The translations under genes and the position numbers were made by a program. The notes below the pieces were generated by a model. That model made no database searches and was not told the DNA's origin. It worked only from the letters and a program-made list of their open reading frames with translations. A stretch of 64,000 nucleotides of DNA from Paragonimus skrjabini miyazakii (Eukaryota > Platyhelminthes > Trematoda > Plagiorchiida > Troglotrematidae). Each line of letters starts with the position of its first letter. The stretch's first letter is position 1. The stretch spans positions 1 through 64,000 of the forward strand of contig JTDE01021172.1 in NCBI GenBank assembly GCA_014338405.1, given 5' to 3'. This document shows, piece after piece, positions 10,991 to 24,661 of this stretch.

Positions 10991-13900
10991 ATATACCTAG
11001 AAAGGTGGAATTTCGTCTACCAATACCATCACATGTTCAACACTAATATTTAAATAATAGGTAATTTAAGAAAACACAAAAAGTGATATGAAACACCATT
11101 AAAATGGACTTACAGGTTTTCTATCCGCATGTCCTATATATTCCAATGTTTTACGTTCGTGACTGAAAAGAGTAAACGAAATGTTAACATCTCGCGACGT
11201 ATGTCTTCTATCGTTACTGGTCAATACTGTACAGTCGAAACAACGAAAAAGTTAGTTACAATTTCAATCGCGTGGTGCATTTAGGAATCGTTAAGATGTT
11301 AGCTAAAAAATGGTGTGCTTGGGTGCAAACATATAGAGTAGCCTTAGTGAGGCTTATTTCACAGTCGGACAAAGATTAGGTTAGATATGATAATGGTAGA
11401 TGACTGTTGTTCATAATGATTTTGCTAGTGGACCTGTTGCTTGGTTTCGACTGAAATTGAACAACAACAGTGATAACGTCTGCGCATAATATCGCTGAAT
11501 CGAGCCAGAAATCTTACGGATTTGTTTGCAAGTTTGTGACTTCTTCAAAAAAACCATGTAAAACGGCTGGCGAACGGTAAAACCGTTATTGAATTTTAGA
11601 ATGAAATGACGAGAGCTAGAAAATGTTTTCAGGCGAATCACATACAACATGAGTTCCATAATTTTCATGAAACTACTGAGTTAGAGCGGCAAATTTGTGT
11701 TTGAGTATAAGGAGACTCCTGAGTGTTTGGATAATAATTGTTTGTGGTTTGATACAGCATGAATGTGTAACTCTACCTGTTGCTGCATGAGTTGCTGATA
11801 CTGATAACCAACTGAGACCAAGACATCATTCGACTATTCGTTCATGACGAACAAACCGTGGGGCAGAAATGTGAAGAAGACGTACATCCGAACCAATCTC
11901 ATAATGGCATTTCACGTGTTAATGCTAAGACCAAGGAGGGTGTCAGACTATTTGTTTGGGAGAATACCAGAATTAGCTGCTACTTTAGTGAACACAACGT
12001 TGTTAAAGCACGCGTAGTGGTTTCTCTTAGCGGAGGTAATCACCTAGTACACTAACCTTTGTTGGATACCATAACCCTGTCACTATTGATGTGGTGTTGA
12101 CAGATTTACGCAGTTGAGTGTATCACTACAACCCAACCTACACAGTCTGCCGATCTTAAATCTGCTGTCGATGAAGTGAGATAGACACATCTGACAACAC
12201 TGTCCGATGTTAATCTTGAAAACCGACGAGTATATTAATGAACGTAACCGATAATTAGTTTCTCGCACACTATCACTGCGATGGTTCATGCTATTGAGTA
12301 TAGTTTGGAGGAACCTTTTTTAAGGAATTCGAATCATCCAACGGTCAGCAGTTTTTGTGACCAAAGACCACGCGAAGAAACAGTCGAGGGTTGGAAGAGT
12401 GTATCTGCCCAATGCTTGAGAATAATTGGAAACATTTTATCTGATTCTGTTTGTTAATTTTCACAGTTCATTATGGTCTATTTCGACGTTTTTCTGATGA
12501 ATAGTTGATGGGGAAATTGTCAGCAAATCTGGGGAATCGTAAAAGTCTTGATACAGTTCGTTGATATCGGTAATAGTGTGTTGATGTCATTTAATCTTTT
12601 AAGAATTTTCCATAAGTCTTTGTTACTCAGAATTCAGCTAAACTCACAAGTGCCGGCTGTTAATCACAAATAGGGACAGACTTATTAATTGGAGACCGAA
12701 CGTTCTGTTCTGCGCGGTCCGTCTATGTGAACCGGGCAACTTACTCGTCACCGCTCATTCACCGATGTAATCAAACTGTCTACTTTGGGTTCATTGCTTA
12801 CTGGTCTGTTTATTGCCGCCGACTAGTGTGAAAACCGTTTTTCTATTCTGTCATTTGATAGAACAGGCAGACTGTCAGGTAACTCATTAGATTTATGTTG
12901 TACGACTTCTACTCAACCCGGAAGTTGACTTGGTTATTGCATCCCTCAGGATACACTGTCGGAGCTCATCATAATTTCCAGACGGTAATTCGTTGACGAA
13001 CGAAACTCGTCAGAGACCAACACTGAGTTATGCGTCCACGTTTCATATATAACACGACAGCACATGGGGACGTACTTTACGCCAGGTGTTTACTTGAAAG
13101 ACTTGTGCCTACCACTCGTCACAAGTGATATTAATCCATAATCACCGTTATATCCGTTGAAATGTCTACTGACTTATCTATTTACATCCCACCAATAGGG
13201 AAGATCACCCGGGTGGAGAAAATTACTGACAATTCTCAACATTACTCAACCCCCAAGTCTAATGGTGTCTTTTTGTCCAAATATCAGACTGAGATTGTCC
13301 GCTTTGGCGAACCAAATCATAAGTAAATAGTTCTAATCAGGGAATATCTTTTGAGGTCAATTTTACAAGTGCTTACCTGGTCATCAAGCGTTCCTAGTAT
13401 TGTCAGACAAAAGTCAACAATAATGTTGATCACACATTATCTGTTGATGACGCTCAACACAGTCAACTGTAATCCAACCTTTTTCCCATTGCATGACGCA
13501 TCAGTAACATTTCGCAGTCTATCACAAACGTAATCAGGCAGCTTTTGCGTATTTCGTAAAAACCATCTGTTAATCTATCATTGTATGTTCATTAGTTTAA
13601 GGCGAGCTTTGAATTTTGTCTTTTCTGTTTTGGTTGCACTTAAGATTGTTTCAAACGCACCGTAATGCAGATTCTGCTCAAGCGTGGTTGATGCAGTGGT
13701 AGCCTGACTTCTCAGTAGCGTTCAGAGTCTTCGACTTATCTACTTCCCATTGAATCGGGTTTTCACTCTTTGGTAGATTTCCACAATCTGAAGTGTCCGT
13801 TCAAGCGACGCGTTCATGACGCGCATTTTTACAAGGAAGGTCTTGTGAAGATCGATACTTGTCATGAGGTCAAACTTTGATATTCTAACTGAAAGATTGT

Positions 13901-16900
13901 GTAGTGATGACAATACTGACTACCAGCCATATTGTAGCAGAGTCAAGTTCTGTCTATATAAACGGCTGTTTTTTTTAAGATTGGGTAGTCTGGGCGTATC
14001 CGGTCGACATGTAACTCAGTCTGGAGATGGAAATCTCTATACGATACGACTTTTAGTGGTGTTAATAAAATGGTTCAATGAATTGACAATTTATTGATCG
14101 AAAATTAATCCCTTATGGTTATTCGCCACTTCGACTGCCTGCTGCGATATACTCTGCATTGTAGGAAAGTGTCTGAAGATAAAATCTGATCAGGTATTTC
14201 TCTTCAACCTGTTCGTCATTGATACTTCAATGCTGGATATTTACCGACTTGACTTAATCATCCTTTAACCGTGAGGTACCCCGACAATTACATTTTGTTT
14301 TCACTTCTTAATCTTTCGTTACTCATGCGATGCACGCGATATAGCGAAAATATAAATTATTATTTGTACGCTTGACATTTTCGATCTCTGGCTACGACAT
14401 TCCACAGTCATTGAACTTGTTTTAACCGTTGTGTTGTAAGCGTGCCTTTTTAATTTGTGTGAGCTAACGCCAGAGATGAAAAAATAGACCTGATCCCGTA
14501 ACCATAATTTCTGTCGTACTCTCCGCATCCCTACTGGTAATTACACAGCTTATTGAGAGCGCAGACCGGTGAACAACCTCCAGAACTTCACCATAGACTG
14601 TAAAGCTGTCGTACCTATCACTGTCGTGTACCAACTTTTTCCACTTCATTGTTGCATTGTAGATTGGACTGTGCCGAAAACCAATTTCCGGGACTAGTAC
14701 TAGCATGTATGTTACCTCCTGTACGTGATTTCACTACCGATGAGACTGGAACGTCTTATCCCTCGGTGTTACTGTTATTAACTCGGTCGATCGAAGCTTT
14801 TCGTTCTGTCCTATGCCTCTGTTGCGAGTTGTCAGGGCATAGCGAGCTGTGTTCTTGACTCACATTCTCGCACAGTCGTCTACTTCGCCATACGGAACAC
14901 TATCACGCCATGGTTTCCTATCTAGACATGATGAAAGCAAGTTATCATACTACACCTCCAACGGTCAAACACAACGAAGTCTTTTACCGAGGGAGCATTG
15001 CATTTAACTGGTGTTTATGTACGTACCCTCAAATTGGACGTTAACCTTGCCACACAAAAGCCTGGTGCCAATCATTATGGCCTACGCTCGGTTCATAAGT
15101 TATCCAACAACCACACACAACATCAGTTATCCAATAATCTTGATGAACTGTACAAAAACTGTTTTGTTAACTTCAGCCGATGTGGTTATCATAGGCTAGC
15201 TGACGCAGAAGTACGGTTCTTGACCTACGATGCGAAAAAAACTGGTTGGAAACATTCTATAGCATGTGTTGGTTTTAATTCATTACATGCAATGTTGAAG
15301 GATTCACAAAACGATAGAACCTAGTCGTTAAAATTATCCGAATTGGTCCTTTTCTTAATCAGGCCTCACAATAAAAAGACGATTACTTTTTAGACGTTGA
15401 TCACATATCGGTGTTAGCTAATGCATCATTAGCAACTTTCCATACGCTGTGTCTATCACTGCTATGCAGATAATACTTGAGTTTGTCATTTTCAGCTAGA
15501 CTCTTACTTGATGAGGGCAACAGATGCGAGAGTAATTGCTACGTTTCATTTCAAAAGGTCTTGAAAATGTTCATCACTATTCTTCTTACACAGAATCTAT
15601 CTCAGGTTAGACGAAAGAACCCTAGGTACGGTATATTCAGTTATTAACTTGCACGTCCATTTAATAGTCACTTTCAATCGTTCCAGTGCTCAAGTCTCAT
15701 ATTAAGCCCAATCTGCAACATGACTTCAGATGAGAAATTCAAGTGGATCGAAATTTGACGATCTTAGCTTCCATTTGTCCGGGGAACAGCAGTATAAAGT
15801 TTATTCGGTACTGTGTGAGTATAGTGAGAAGGTACGTTTTCTTTATAAGAGCAAAAGCAGGTCGCGCAATCGTGTTTGTTAGCCCGGACCTGGGAATGAC
15901 CTAAAGTAAACTCTCGACTAGTATTTATGGATCACCGATCCTGCTTGTGATGTTTGAGGAAATATGGTCATATGATCTTTATTCCGGCTGTGTCTGCCCG
16001 AACTGTACGCGTAGGGTTGAACTTTGTCAGAAAATTGTTGCTGGTCTAGATGTTTACCAAAACAGTACCATTCATACATAGTATCATTTCATCGGAGAAA
16101 TCAATGTATTAACCGTCACCGTTCAACAGATTTCAAATGAACAACTCTTCGCGCCTATTCTTGTTATCAGAATACAGTTCTTGCATTGCATTTGTAGATA
16201 TCTCCTACACGGCAGTCGACAAAAATTCTTCCGCAGACTAACAATGACTTTTCAAATAAATTCTTAGGCTAATACTTTTATATTGCTATCGATAATGGAG
16301 TACTCCGTGAGGCATCGTGACCCTTTCCAGTTTGAGTTCTGTGCCAGTTTGTAAGTGGCTTATCATACTCCTGAATACTTATCGTGAAAGTACTCTGCGA
16401 CTAAGTCGGTGTCTTTGTTGTTGGTCGCACAGAGAAACACCAATTCAAGGCGATGCGCCATCATCAAACTGTATTCTCACTTTCGTCTGACTAGTGATGG
16501 TAGAATAGTTTGTCTGTATCGTGTATAACAAATAAACTCCGACCATCCTACATCACGACGATTGTTTGTACGTCTGATTGAGCCACTCCGTTGGGGATCA
16601 TTATTTGTCACCATCATAACTTGCAACGGAGGCCAAGATAATGCTAACATTGAGGGATGGGGCATTCCTGTTACATCTGCGCCGAAATCACTCACACAAA
16701 GCAACGTATGTGCGTTACTGCTGGCATGGGGAATAAACTTTCAGTGCCGGTCGTACATACTAACATTTATCCGTCTCGTAGTTTGTCAATTTGTTGTCTA
16801 CTAAATTCCGATTGGACGGTTGCCCTTCAGATGGGACGTCATTATCTCAGTTTTCTGTGCACTCTGCGGACATGATAAAATTGAGCAGTAATCGTTAACG

Positions 16901-18419
16901 GATTCCGCCATTCATATAGAATATGCTTAGCATTTTGCTACTGATCATGAACGGATCACTGGCAGTATGTTTACTTACCGGGTAGACACACGGCTGCGTC
17001 TGCGTGAAGCCAAAGATGCAACTCAATTAACTGGGACAAGTGCATTGAGGACTACAGCTATGGCTGGTTGGCTGTATTGATGGATCTGTTCCATAACTAG
17101 ACAAACGGTACATATGTGTTCTAAATGTCCTTGTCCTGGGATGCGGTGGGGACTCACTTGCTTTCTCCTACTGTTTGCTTCTCGAACTGAGGTACTTCAA
17201 CAAAATGTGATAAATCCACATCCCTGGTTACGACGGAAGTTAAGGTGTCTTAGAAACTATAGTACAGAACGTCCACGTCAGTGAAAACAGATAGGTTAAT
17301 GGTCTCACCAATGTTCTATCGTTTTCTTTGAGCAGTGCTGGTACGCGGTCTTCTATGTCATCAGTTTTGAACCATACTAGATATGTGGTACTGTTATAGC
17401 GGCTAGACCGTTTTAAAGTGGTAGCTCAGAATTTAACCTTAACACTATCTGAGGGTGACATAGTACGAACAACAAGTCAACTGAGCTGTTTCTCGAAGCA
17501 CCTCACTTAAAATTGACTTAATTATCACCAATCTCACTAGCAAATAATCTTTTAACATGATGAAGCCGTAAAAATCTCCTACGGTTCCCTTGTGAGACGG
17601 TCGCCTCAATCTGATCTTTCTTTGAGTTGATCGGGAAAAAATCATTACTCGGTTGTTTGTGCGAAACGAACCGTCAACATTTTTTTTCGAATCGCTCATC
17701 TGTTTTGCTGAAGTCTCAGTCACCTCATATTTCACTCGGTTACCAAACGGCTCTACACACTTCTGTTTATCCATACGTCTACGCATAAACATCCATTTGT
17801 TGGGTGCCCGAATTACGTATCTATATTTACCAGTGTCCTCAAGGTTTTGTTGTTGTTATGTCAACTGGTCGTGTGCTGGTGTGCTGTTTTGTGGTAAATC
17901 ACTAACTACTCACAAACCATAAGTAGCACAAAATTATGGCTGCAAACGGATATTTTGTAGTCTCCAGGTCAATGATGTTAACACCAGTCTAACATTGCAA
18001 CCTTTGATAAAGTGTTCTTCTTCTGTCTTCCTTCCTAGGTTTTAACACAGTTTTCTTACATCTCATAATAATAGTAATTGATAATTTTTGAGGACTCCAC
18101 GATGCTTTTTTGGACTATTTCCAGTGATCGGATCTGGCGTGGATCCTATCATAGGGCTAAGATATTAAGTGTCTGTAGATTTTATCCTGAGCCAATGCTC
18201 TTTTCTAGATTTTCCAGTCTCTGCTGACTCACGTTTTATTGTATCCTGGTGGACGCATTTTCACTAACCGCTTGCGACCACAAGCAGCTCACTAGTTTCA
18301 TTTATATTTCATTTTAGGTTTGATAGACATTACACTTTTTAGTAACTACACGATTAGATCTTTTTTGTTACAATTGAATATATTTACTTAACTATTTAAT
18401 TTTATTTATACCGCTACAG
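10991..18419. other. Intron 1 sequence, nothing recognised
   Basis: Open frames of 108 codons (14998-15324, plus) and 115 codons (17445-17792, minus) occur, but neither resembles a protein family I know and neither has convincing splice context. Confidence 0.5.
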
Positions 18420-19371
18420 GCAAGCGCAAACTGTACACAGACAAACTGGGCGTAACTCTTCCGATATGGAGGTTCCTCAGACTGTTATTGATCTCACTGA
18501 TGATTTCTCAGGGCCCGGTGGAGGCACTGAAGTCATGATCGACGGCAGTGAAGAAGACCGTCTTCGGCTTCGTTTTTTGAGCAGTAATTCGTCACATCAG
18601 AGGCAACGTATGATGTACCGCAGAATTCCGGACGAAACTCGAGTTCATTTTGGCTTGAATCGTTCAAGGTTGATAGACCCAATCCAGTCAGGATCGTCTA
18701 GTGCACTTTGCTTTCCAACTCGCTTTGCTCGGCGCGTTCCTAATCGGGATGGTTCTTTTTCCGTCCTTCCCGGTGTTTCTTATGTAGGTGATACAAATGA
18801 CCATTTATATGCGAGTCCTTGTCCCAACATCACGATTGGAGGGTCCGGCGAGCATTTCATAACGATGCGACAGAACTCTGTGCCAAACGAAACATATTTA
18901 AATGAGTCAAGTTCTATGAACGCGAACGAAATGCCAATTAATCAGCTTCCCGGTCGATATCTTGCTCTTCCAAGACGACAAATTTCTACTGTTGCAGTTG
19001 CAACCAATTCTGTTAAGAGACAACAGCAACACCGTCAGCACCAGGAACTCCGTCGGGCCCACCTTGCCTCGTTTCAGCCAGTACAACAACATTGGACGTC
19101 TTCAGTGGATTGTCATTCTGCGTTGATGGGTAACTCTTCAGTTATTGATCCGCTGGCCGTACCATTGATGGAGAATGCTAACGATACGTCCTTGCCAACC
19201 TCTACGGAGTTAATGCTACCTGAGACTCCTCAAGTTCTTGACGGCCGGGGGTCTATGGTAGAAGCCTCTTATGGTGCACAAGTTCCCCATGGTGTTGCTG
19301 ATCCCATGTTGATTACGCCATCGACTATCCCATCTCTTTCATACAATGTGAGAACAGTGACCGAGACACAG
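18420..19371 (+). CDS. Exon 2 of unidentified plus-strand gene; contains SUMO-interaction-like motif
   Basis: A 952-nt exon following acceptor ccgctacag (ends 18419) and ending at CAG before a consensus gtgagt donor. It starts in phase 2, matching exon 1, and ends in phase 0. It encodes about residues 28-345 of the assembled protein. VIDLTDD at about residues 50-56, followed by acidic residues, resembles a SUMO-interaction motif. A Gln/His-rich patch (QQQHRQHQ) lies near residue 230. The rest is rich in Ser, Asn, Pro and Arg, with no predicted membrane segment or zinc-binding cysteine pattern, so most of it is probably disordered and possibly nuclear. It is open for 312 codons from the internal ATG at 18466, far longer than chance for this AT-rich sequence. 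I do not recognise the family; a regulatory or scaffold role is inference only. Confidence 0.85.
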
Positions 19372-21619
19372 GTGAGTCTTCTACTTTTCTCATCTTTTAA
19401 TTAGTGTACAATATGTTCTTACATATGAAGACGTAATTATTTGTTCGCGGTCATGGGAGAACAAACGCTTCTCACTTGAAAGTAGGCTAGCTGCGAATGA
19501 AGCGAGATCATGACCTCGTGACTAATGAAGTGTGTCAGGTGGCTTGTAGTCTGTATGCTAACTAAAGTCATTGGGAGGCTGCTATGTCGTCCGACTTGGG
19601 TACTCTAATCGTTGTGACCACCTTGACCAGAACTTTATTTGGTAACTGCGGACGAGATCCGCTGTTTCCAGTAAGTCTTCATTTCACCGGACATCATGGC
19701 TGCCTACTATGTGGTACGGGCAGTCAGAGCACTGCATATAAGTCTCATGGTCCTGGCACAAAGTACTTCATTTCTAAATGATCTACAAACGGGATGTTGA
19801 GGGAGTTCAGATTCATGCCTCATCACGTACGTGATTTAGCACAGCTGAGCGATGGATGTTGACATATGCTTGTTTTGTTTGCGATATTTTGCTGTCATCC
19901 ATATTCGTCGAAAGATATTCATTGTTGGGCCAATTTTTCCAATTAACGAATCATTCTTTAAACCACCTGGTCTTTTGACGATCCGAAAATATAATACACT
20001 TCTCACAGTCAAAATAATATGCGATTGATGATTTGGACTGAATTCTTGAAAACTAGATTAGCGTGCTTGCCTCACCAGTGGGGTTTCACTTGTGCGTTTT
20101 CAGAGTTGATAATTTTAGGAACATCTTTTCATTCCAAGTTGAACGACTGACTTCATTTGTACATTCAATACCGACTTCTGAGTGTTTGAACGTCACTTCA
20201 TTACGCTTTCTGTAGCAAGTTGTTGTATTGCCACATTGGGATGGCATTTGTTGTCCTAAGGCGATAAGTTGGATAGTCGCCTAACTGCTTTGCATTTTTT
20301 CATTGAAGATGCTTAAAGCAGATGGTTTACACCTACAGTTCGAAAAACGTGGAGCTACCGGTAGAAATAATTATAGGCAATTGTTTACCTGTTTCGGAAG
20401 AGGTAGACATGTAAATAAAACTGCGAACGATATACAAGAGGTTCTCTTGAGGATCCTGCAACCATTTTTCAAAACAAATTCTGAACGAGAACAAGAATAC
20501 GGGTGGTTCTGTTCCACGCAACTGTGTCACCATCCCGATACCTTATTCGGATTGCGGTGGATTGCATTAGTATTGGGAGCCGTTGATTATAGGTAAATCT
20601 AGTACGAACGGCAGGAACCAAGAAAAGAGGGTGAAAGAACAGGATGAGCTAATGTTTGCTTTGTGGCGCTTGAAATTGAACTAACTAAAATTGTGCGGCA
20701 CCAGCTGTACTTTATACGATAAAGTAAGGGTACACTGTTACGACTCAGAGGATACAATGGGGCCGCTAACTACTATTTACGACCTATCAAGCTTTGTCTG
20801 TGTAACGGTTGTGTCTAGTAACGCATTAACTATTGTCCATGTGAATGCTAAACTATTATGATTTTCTTATGCTAAATATCAGCTTGGAAGACCTAAATGA
20901 ACCAGTTATTTAAACCCAATCTACATAATGCGCCTGCTGACCACCACCATTATAAGCTTTCAGCACGCAGTAAACTCTAGTCTCCTAATAAATTTCCTAA
21001 ATATTCAATTATGAAGGTCAACCAATCTGAAAACTCAGCTGTTTAATAAACCTAAGACATGCAGATTCGTTACGCTAAACTCGGCCGGCGGCCTACTAGC
21101 AGCGTTGATCAGATCATTGAAATCGGTCCTTATAAAGAACGTGTTCGTGCAAATCTACTCCTGCCGGCATCGTTGTGACTTACTTCCTTTTTGAAGGCTG
21201 TTTCGATATCAATGACATCATTGTTGGCACGTTTTTACGCCAGTGTCGGATCAAGCCCGTTTAAACCCTAGCCCGATAGCTCGGCATGGAGTTGCAAATC
21301 ATTTCTACACACTATACCTCAAGTCCGGCGATGGACTGCCATGGATCCGATAAGCTGACGAAACGACTTATTCATTGGGTTACTGTAGATACACACCATC
21401 TCGGTTTGCAAACTGAAGTGACTGCCTCTCTGTGGGTCTCGAGCAGGTGACTTACTGCACAAAATTACCGAAGTCTGTAGTATTCACAATATGCATTGAC
21501 GGGTACACTATGTCATAGCACGTAAGGTGTTGGAACGTAGAAAATGAAGCTGTCTTGTATCATTAACTTATCAGTTTGACAATTTTGGTAGGAGAACTTG
21601 TTGACACTTCTCAATATCC
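19372..21619. other. Intron 2 sequence, nothing recognised
   Basis: A 97-codon frame at 20303-20596 has no recognisable motif. The 21060-21560 stretch is slightly GC-richer and could be an unrecognised repeat. Confidence 0.4.
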
Positions 21620-23077
21620 AGGCAAGGTATAACATAGACCTCATCAACAGAAACAAAATGATGGCTCACCAATACGTTTGACCGCGGTCATTTCAAGGGT
21701 TCTGGCATCCATTATACTTCGTCGACTCACTACAGTTCGGGAGGTAAACATTAGGGAGAAACATGCAAGGTTTCGCCCTGGGAGGGGTTGTATAGATAGC
21801 ATTTTTACCCTTCATCAAATTCTGGAGCAGCGTCATATGTACCGCCGGCCAACAACTGCCGTGTTTCTCGACTATAAAGGTGCGCTCAATCTACACTTTT
21901 AGAGTCGCTTAAATACAGGTGTGTGCCGACCCAGTATGTGAACATACTGTTGACGCTTTGACATGACTGTCCACTTTCATCATTGTTGTTTAGTTTTGTG
22001 ATATACGAAGTAATGGAGTACTGTCTGCGGCACTCACAAGATGCGGGAGTGGACTTCCTACTTGGTGAAAGACTGACTGATCTTGATTATGCTGACGACA
22101 TGGTGTTGCTGTTTGACACTGATCAAGCAGCACAAACAATGTTAAACGCAACTTCGCGTTCTGCTAAGTACTTCGGAATGCGCTTTGCAATCCCAAAGTG
22201 CAAAGTGCTCCTACAGGAATGTTGTGACTACTTAGATTTGATGTTAGATAATGGAGCCATGGAGGTTGTTGACCGCCGTGTATACCTGGGGAGTTGCATT
22301 AGCAGCGGCGGAGGGGATGTAGGAAATGAAATAGAAGCGCATATTTCCAAGGCTAGAGCGATGTTCGCTAATTTGAGACACCTATGGCGACAGAGAGGTA
22401 TTTCTCCGAAGCTTAAGGATCGTTAATATCAAACAACAGTGATGGCTCTATAACTTTATGGCAACGAAACTTGGCCGCTCAAGATGAAGGACGTGAACCG
22501 TCTTCAGGTATTTGACCACCGATTTCTGCGTTCAGTCGCTCGTGTTGGGTGGCACCAACGAGTAAGCAACGAGGTGGTTAGGAAGTGGGTGTTTGGCACT
22601 GATTGCCAAACGAATTCTTTTGTTCGGTCTTTACATTTTCACAGACTTAGATCGTCAGGTCATGTAGTGAGGATTCCAGCTAATCGTTTCCCACACCAAA
22701 CATTCTTTGTCGATGCTCCGGCCGACTGGCGCAGAGTGTAATGTGGACAGTTAGGGTAGCTAATGAGCATAAAGGAATGAAAGCGTCGGACGGGTAAAAA
22801 AGCTAACCAAGGTCACTTTTGGATCGATCTGAGCAGTTCTGCCAGTTACGATTAAATCAATCGTTTTTTTTTCTCGAGGACGGAGGCGGTTTTGAACCAA
22901 AAAAATTGACACTCTAACAGTAAGAAAGCTGCTTCGCTGATCAGGCCTTACTTTCACTTACGGCTCGATTGTTTGTTTGTAAGGTGTAGGCACCGTGATG
23001 TTGAATGTTTGGTTGTAGACATAGCTATTTTTAGTAGTTACGTCCCCTTTTCCTTCGTGATTGTATTGCAGTTAAGC

Positions 23078-23096
23078 ATCAGTGTGAAACACTGAT
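23078..23096 (+). repeat. 3'-UTR hairpin of RTE copy 2
   Basis: ATCAGTGT-GAA-ACACTGAT: a perfect 8-bp stem 12 nt before the ATG tail. In the copy at 56777-56795 the stem keeps seven pairs, one of them a G-U wobble. Position suggests an RT recognition structure used at target-primed integration (inference). Confidence 0.7.
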
Positions 23097-23108
23097 ATAT
23101 TGCTGTCT

Positions 23109-23151
<43 letters not shown>
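23109..23151 (+). repeat. (ATG)n microsatellite tail of RTE copy 2
   Basis: About 14 tandem ATG units directly following ttgctgtct at the element end. Related shorter tails end copy 1 (about 4402-4410), copy 3 (about 25487-25505), the 3' fragment near 45680 and the inverted copy near 56810-56826. Short-repeat tails are typical of RTE elements. Confidence 0.9.
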
Positions 23152-24661
23152 GGATCAAAAAGCGCTTTTACAGCTTTTTGTATAATACTGATTTTAATCA
23201 TTACTATCATATGGGCGGTTTCTTTCGATGATAACTTTTCTTCAATCGCCTTCTCTGTCGGAGTTAGCATCTTCAATGTCATCATAGTTTGAGGTCTGTT
23301 ATCTTACAGTGGTTTGTGAATGCCTGAGAACTTCAACCGTTTCCTCCCCCGGAAATGTCCACTTGCCACTTGATATGATCCATGTCTGCATTCGCTCACT
23401 GAAACGATTTATACGACTCCCCTTGTTGACAGCTGGCTTGATTCAACTTGCGGACGAAAAACAGAGTCAAACGACTTTCTGGAAGTGCAGCAATTAATCA
23501 TACCAAAAGCGGTTGTCCGTCGTAAAAGAGGATCATTTATGACGGGCAATATTTCAGGTGACACAGAGAGAAGGTCGGTATCACACTTTGATATTGAAGG
23601 TGTTTCGTCTTGAAGGTTAATAGATTTAGGAAACAGATTCACTAAAGTAAACAGCAGCACACAGCACAGCACACGTTATACTGCCCTTCACAAAACAGCA
23701 TTTTGTGATCAGGACGGCTACCGTCTATGCAGTATGCGTTATAAAAGTCCCAAAGCATTGATAGTACAGTATCTTAGTTTTCCGGCTCGAATCATGAAGA
23801 CAGAAGGTCTCTGGAACTGCGCGTGCGACCGATCACCAAAGATGAACACTCATCTGTCGCCTTACGGCATGGTTGCTCATTATGAATTTTCGGGCACTGG
23901 GCATATATCACAAGATGGACCATTGTTAAAATGCATTCTGAACTATCTTGCTGTGATTCGGGAGGGTTTTACTAAACATTGAAACAGGATGGAGAAGAGG
24001 ACAACCTTCCTGTGGACATCGGCTGGGTGGTTTGTAAGTGAATAAACGTTGAACCGCATAAATTTACGGCTAGTAAATGAAGCCATGGTCTATTTTGCTA
24101 ACATGACTTAGTGATCAGGTTTGTGTACTGTATCGACCTGGAGGGCTATGTTGACTAGAACTTCAGTCCTACCAGGTGAAACTATGTCAGACAGGCCAAA
24201 CGAGAGTGGTCAAATGAAAGTTTGTATGTCGAACTAGTGGTTGCATAGGAGTGCTTGGGCAGTGATGCACGACTGTAAAACCATAGAACTGAACTATCCT
24301 TTTTGTATTTGCAGTAGTGCTGTCTTACGCGCGAAGAAGAAGACTAGGAAAAGAAATTCTAACAACCCAACGGCTGATAGTGTCCACGGGTGTGTTATGT
24401 CGTTCGGTCGACCAACGTTCGTTATCGTTCAAAGTTCTGATGTGGCTTCCATTGCATCCACTGCGCGCAGCCGTGATTAGAATCAGACGTCCACGTTTTA
24501 TTCACTGCATCCTCGGACTAGACAAGTCTCTCACTGTCAGGTTCTTGAGTCATTGGCTCTGGATACCGTCTCCTAAGTAATCACTACCTCCTACTGGCTA
24601 GCAAGTGAAACCCTTAACTTAGAGACTCGGAGTTGTATCCCGTGTCGACAAGACTGGATCC
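23152..24661. other. Intron 2 sequence between RTE copies 2 and 3
   Basis: Nothing recognised beyond short open frames. Confidence 0.5.

Larger units (their letters stand above)
21620..23151 (+). mobile_element. RTE-clade LINE, copy 2: 5'-truncated RT, C-terminus and 3' UTR
   Basis: The truncated start gives RT fingers at about 21650-21900 (RLTAVISRVLASIILRRL, then RFRPGRGCIDSIFTLHQILE, then AVFLDYKGA). A deletion removes much of the palm before CPLSS and the catalytic box LDYADDMVLL, whose YADD is intact at 22088-22099. The thumb and C-terminal part (MFANLRHLWRQRGIS, then LQVFDHRFLRSVARVGWHQR, then VRKWVFG) run to about 22740. The 3' UTR ends with an 8-bp hairpin (23078-23096) and an (ATG)n tail at 23109-23151. 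Stops and frameshifts make it inactive. It lies in intron 2 of the plus-strand gene, in sense orientation. It is the best-preserved RT of this family in the window. Confidence 0.85.

Noticed and set aside
14464..14706. 80-codon minus-strand frame and the overlapping plus frame at 14649-14858
   Set aside because: No recognised motif, no splice context, within the length expected by chance.
23079..23285. Poly-histidine protein on the minus strand
   Set aside because: Translation of the (ATG)n tail of an RTE element.
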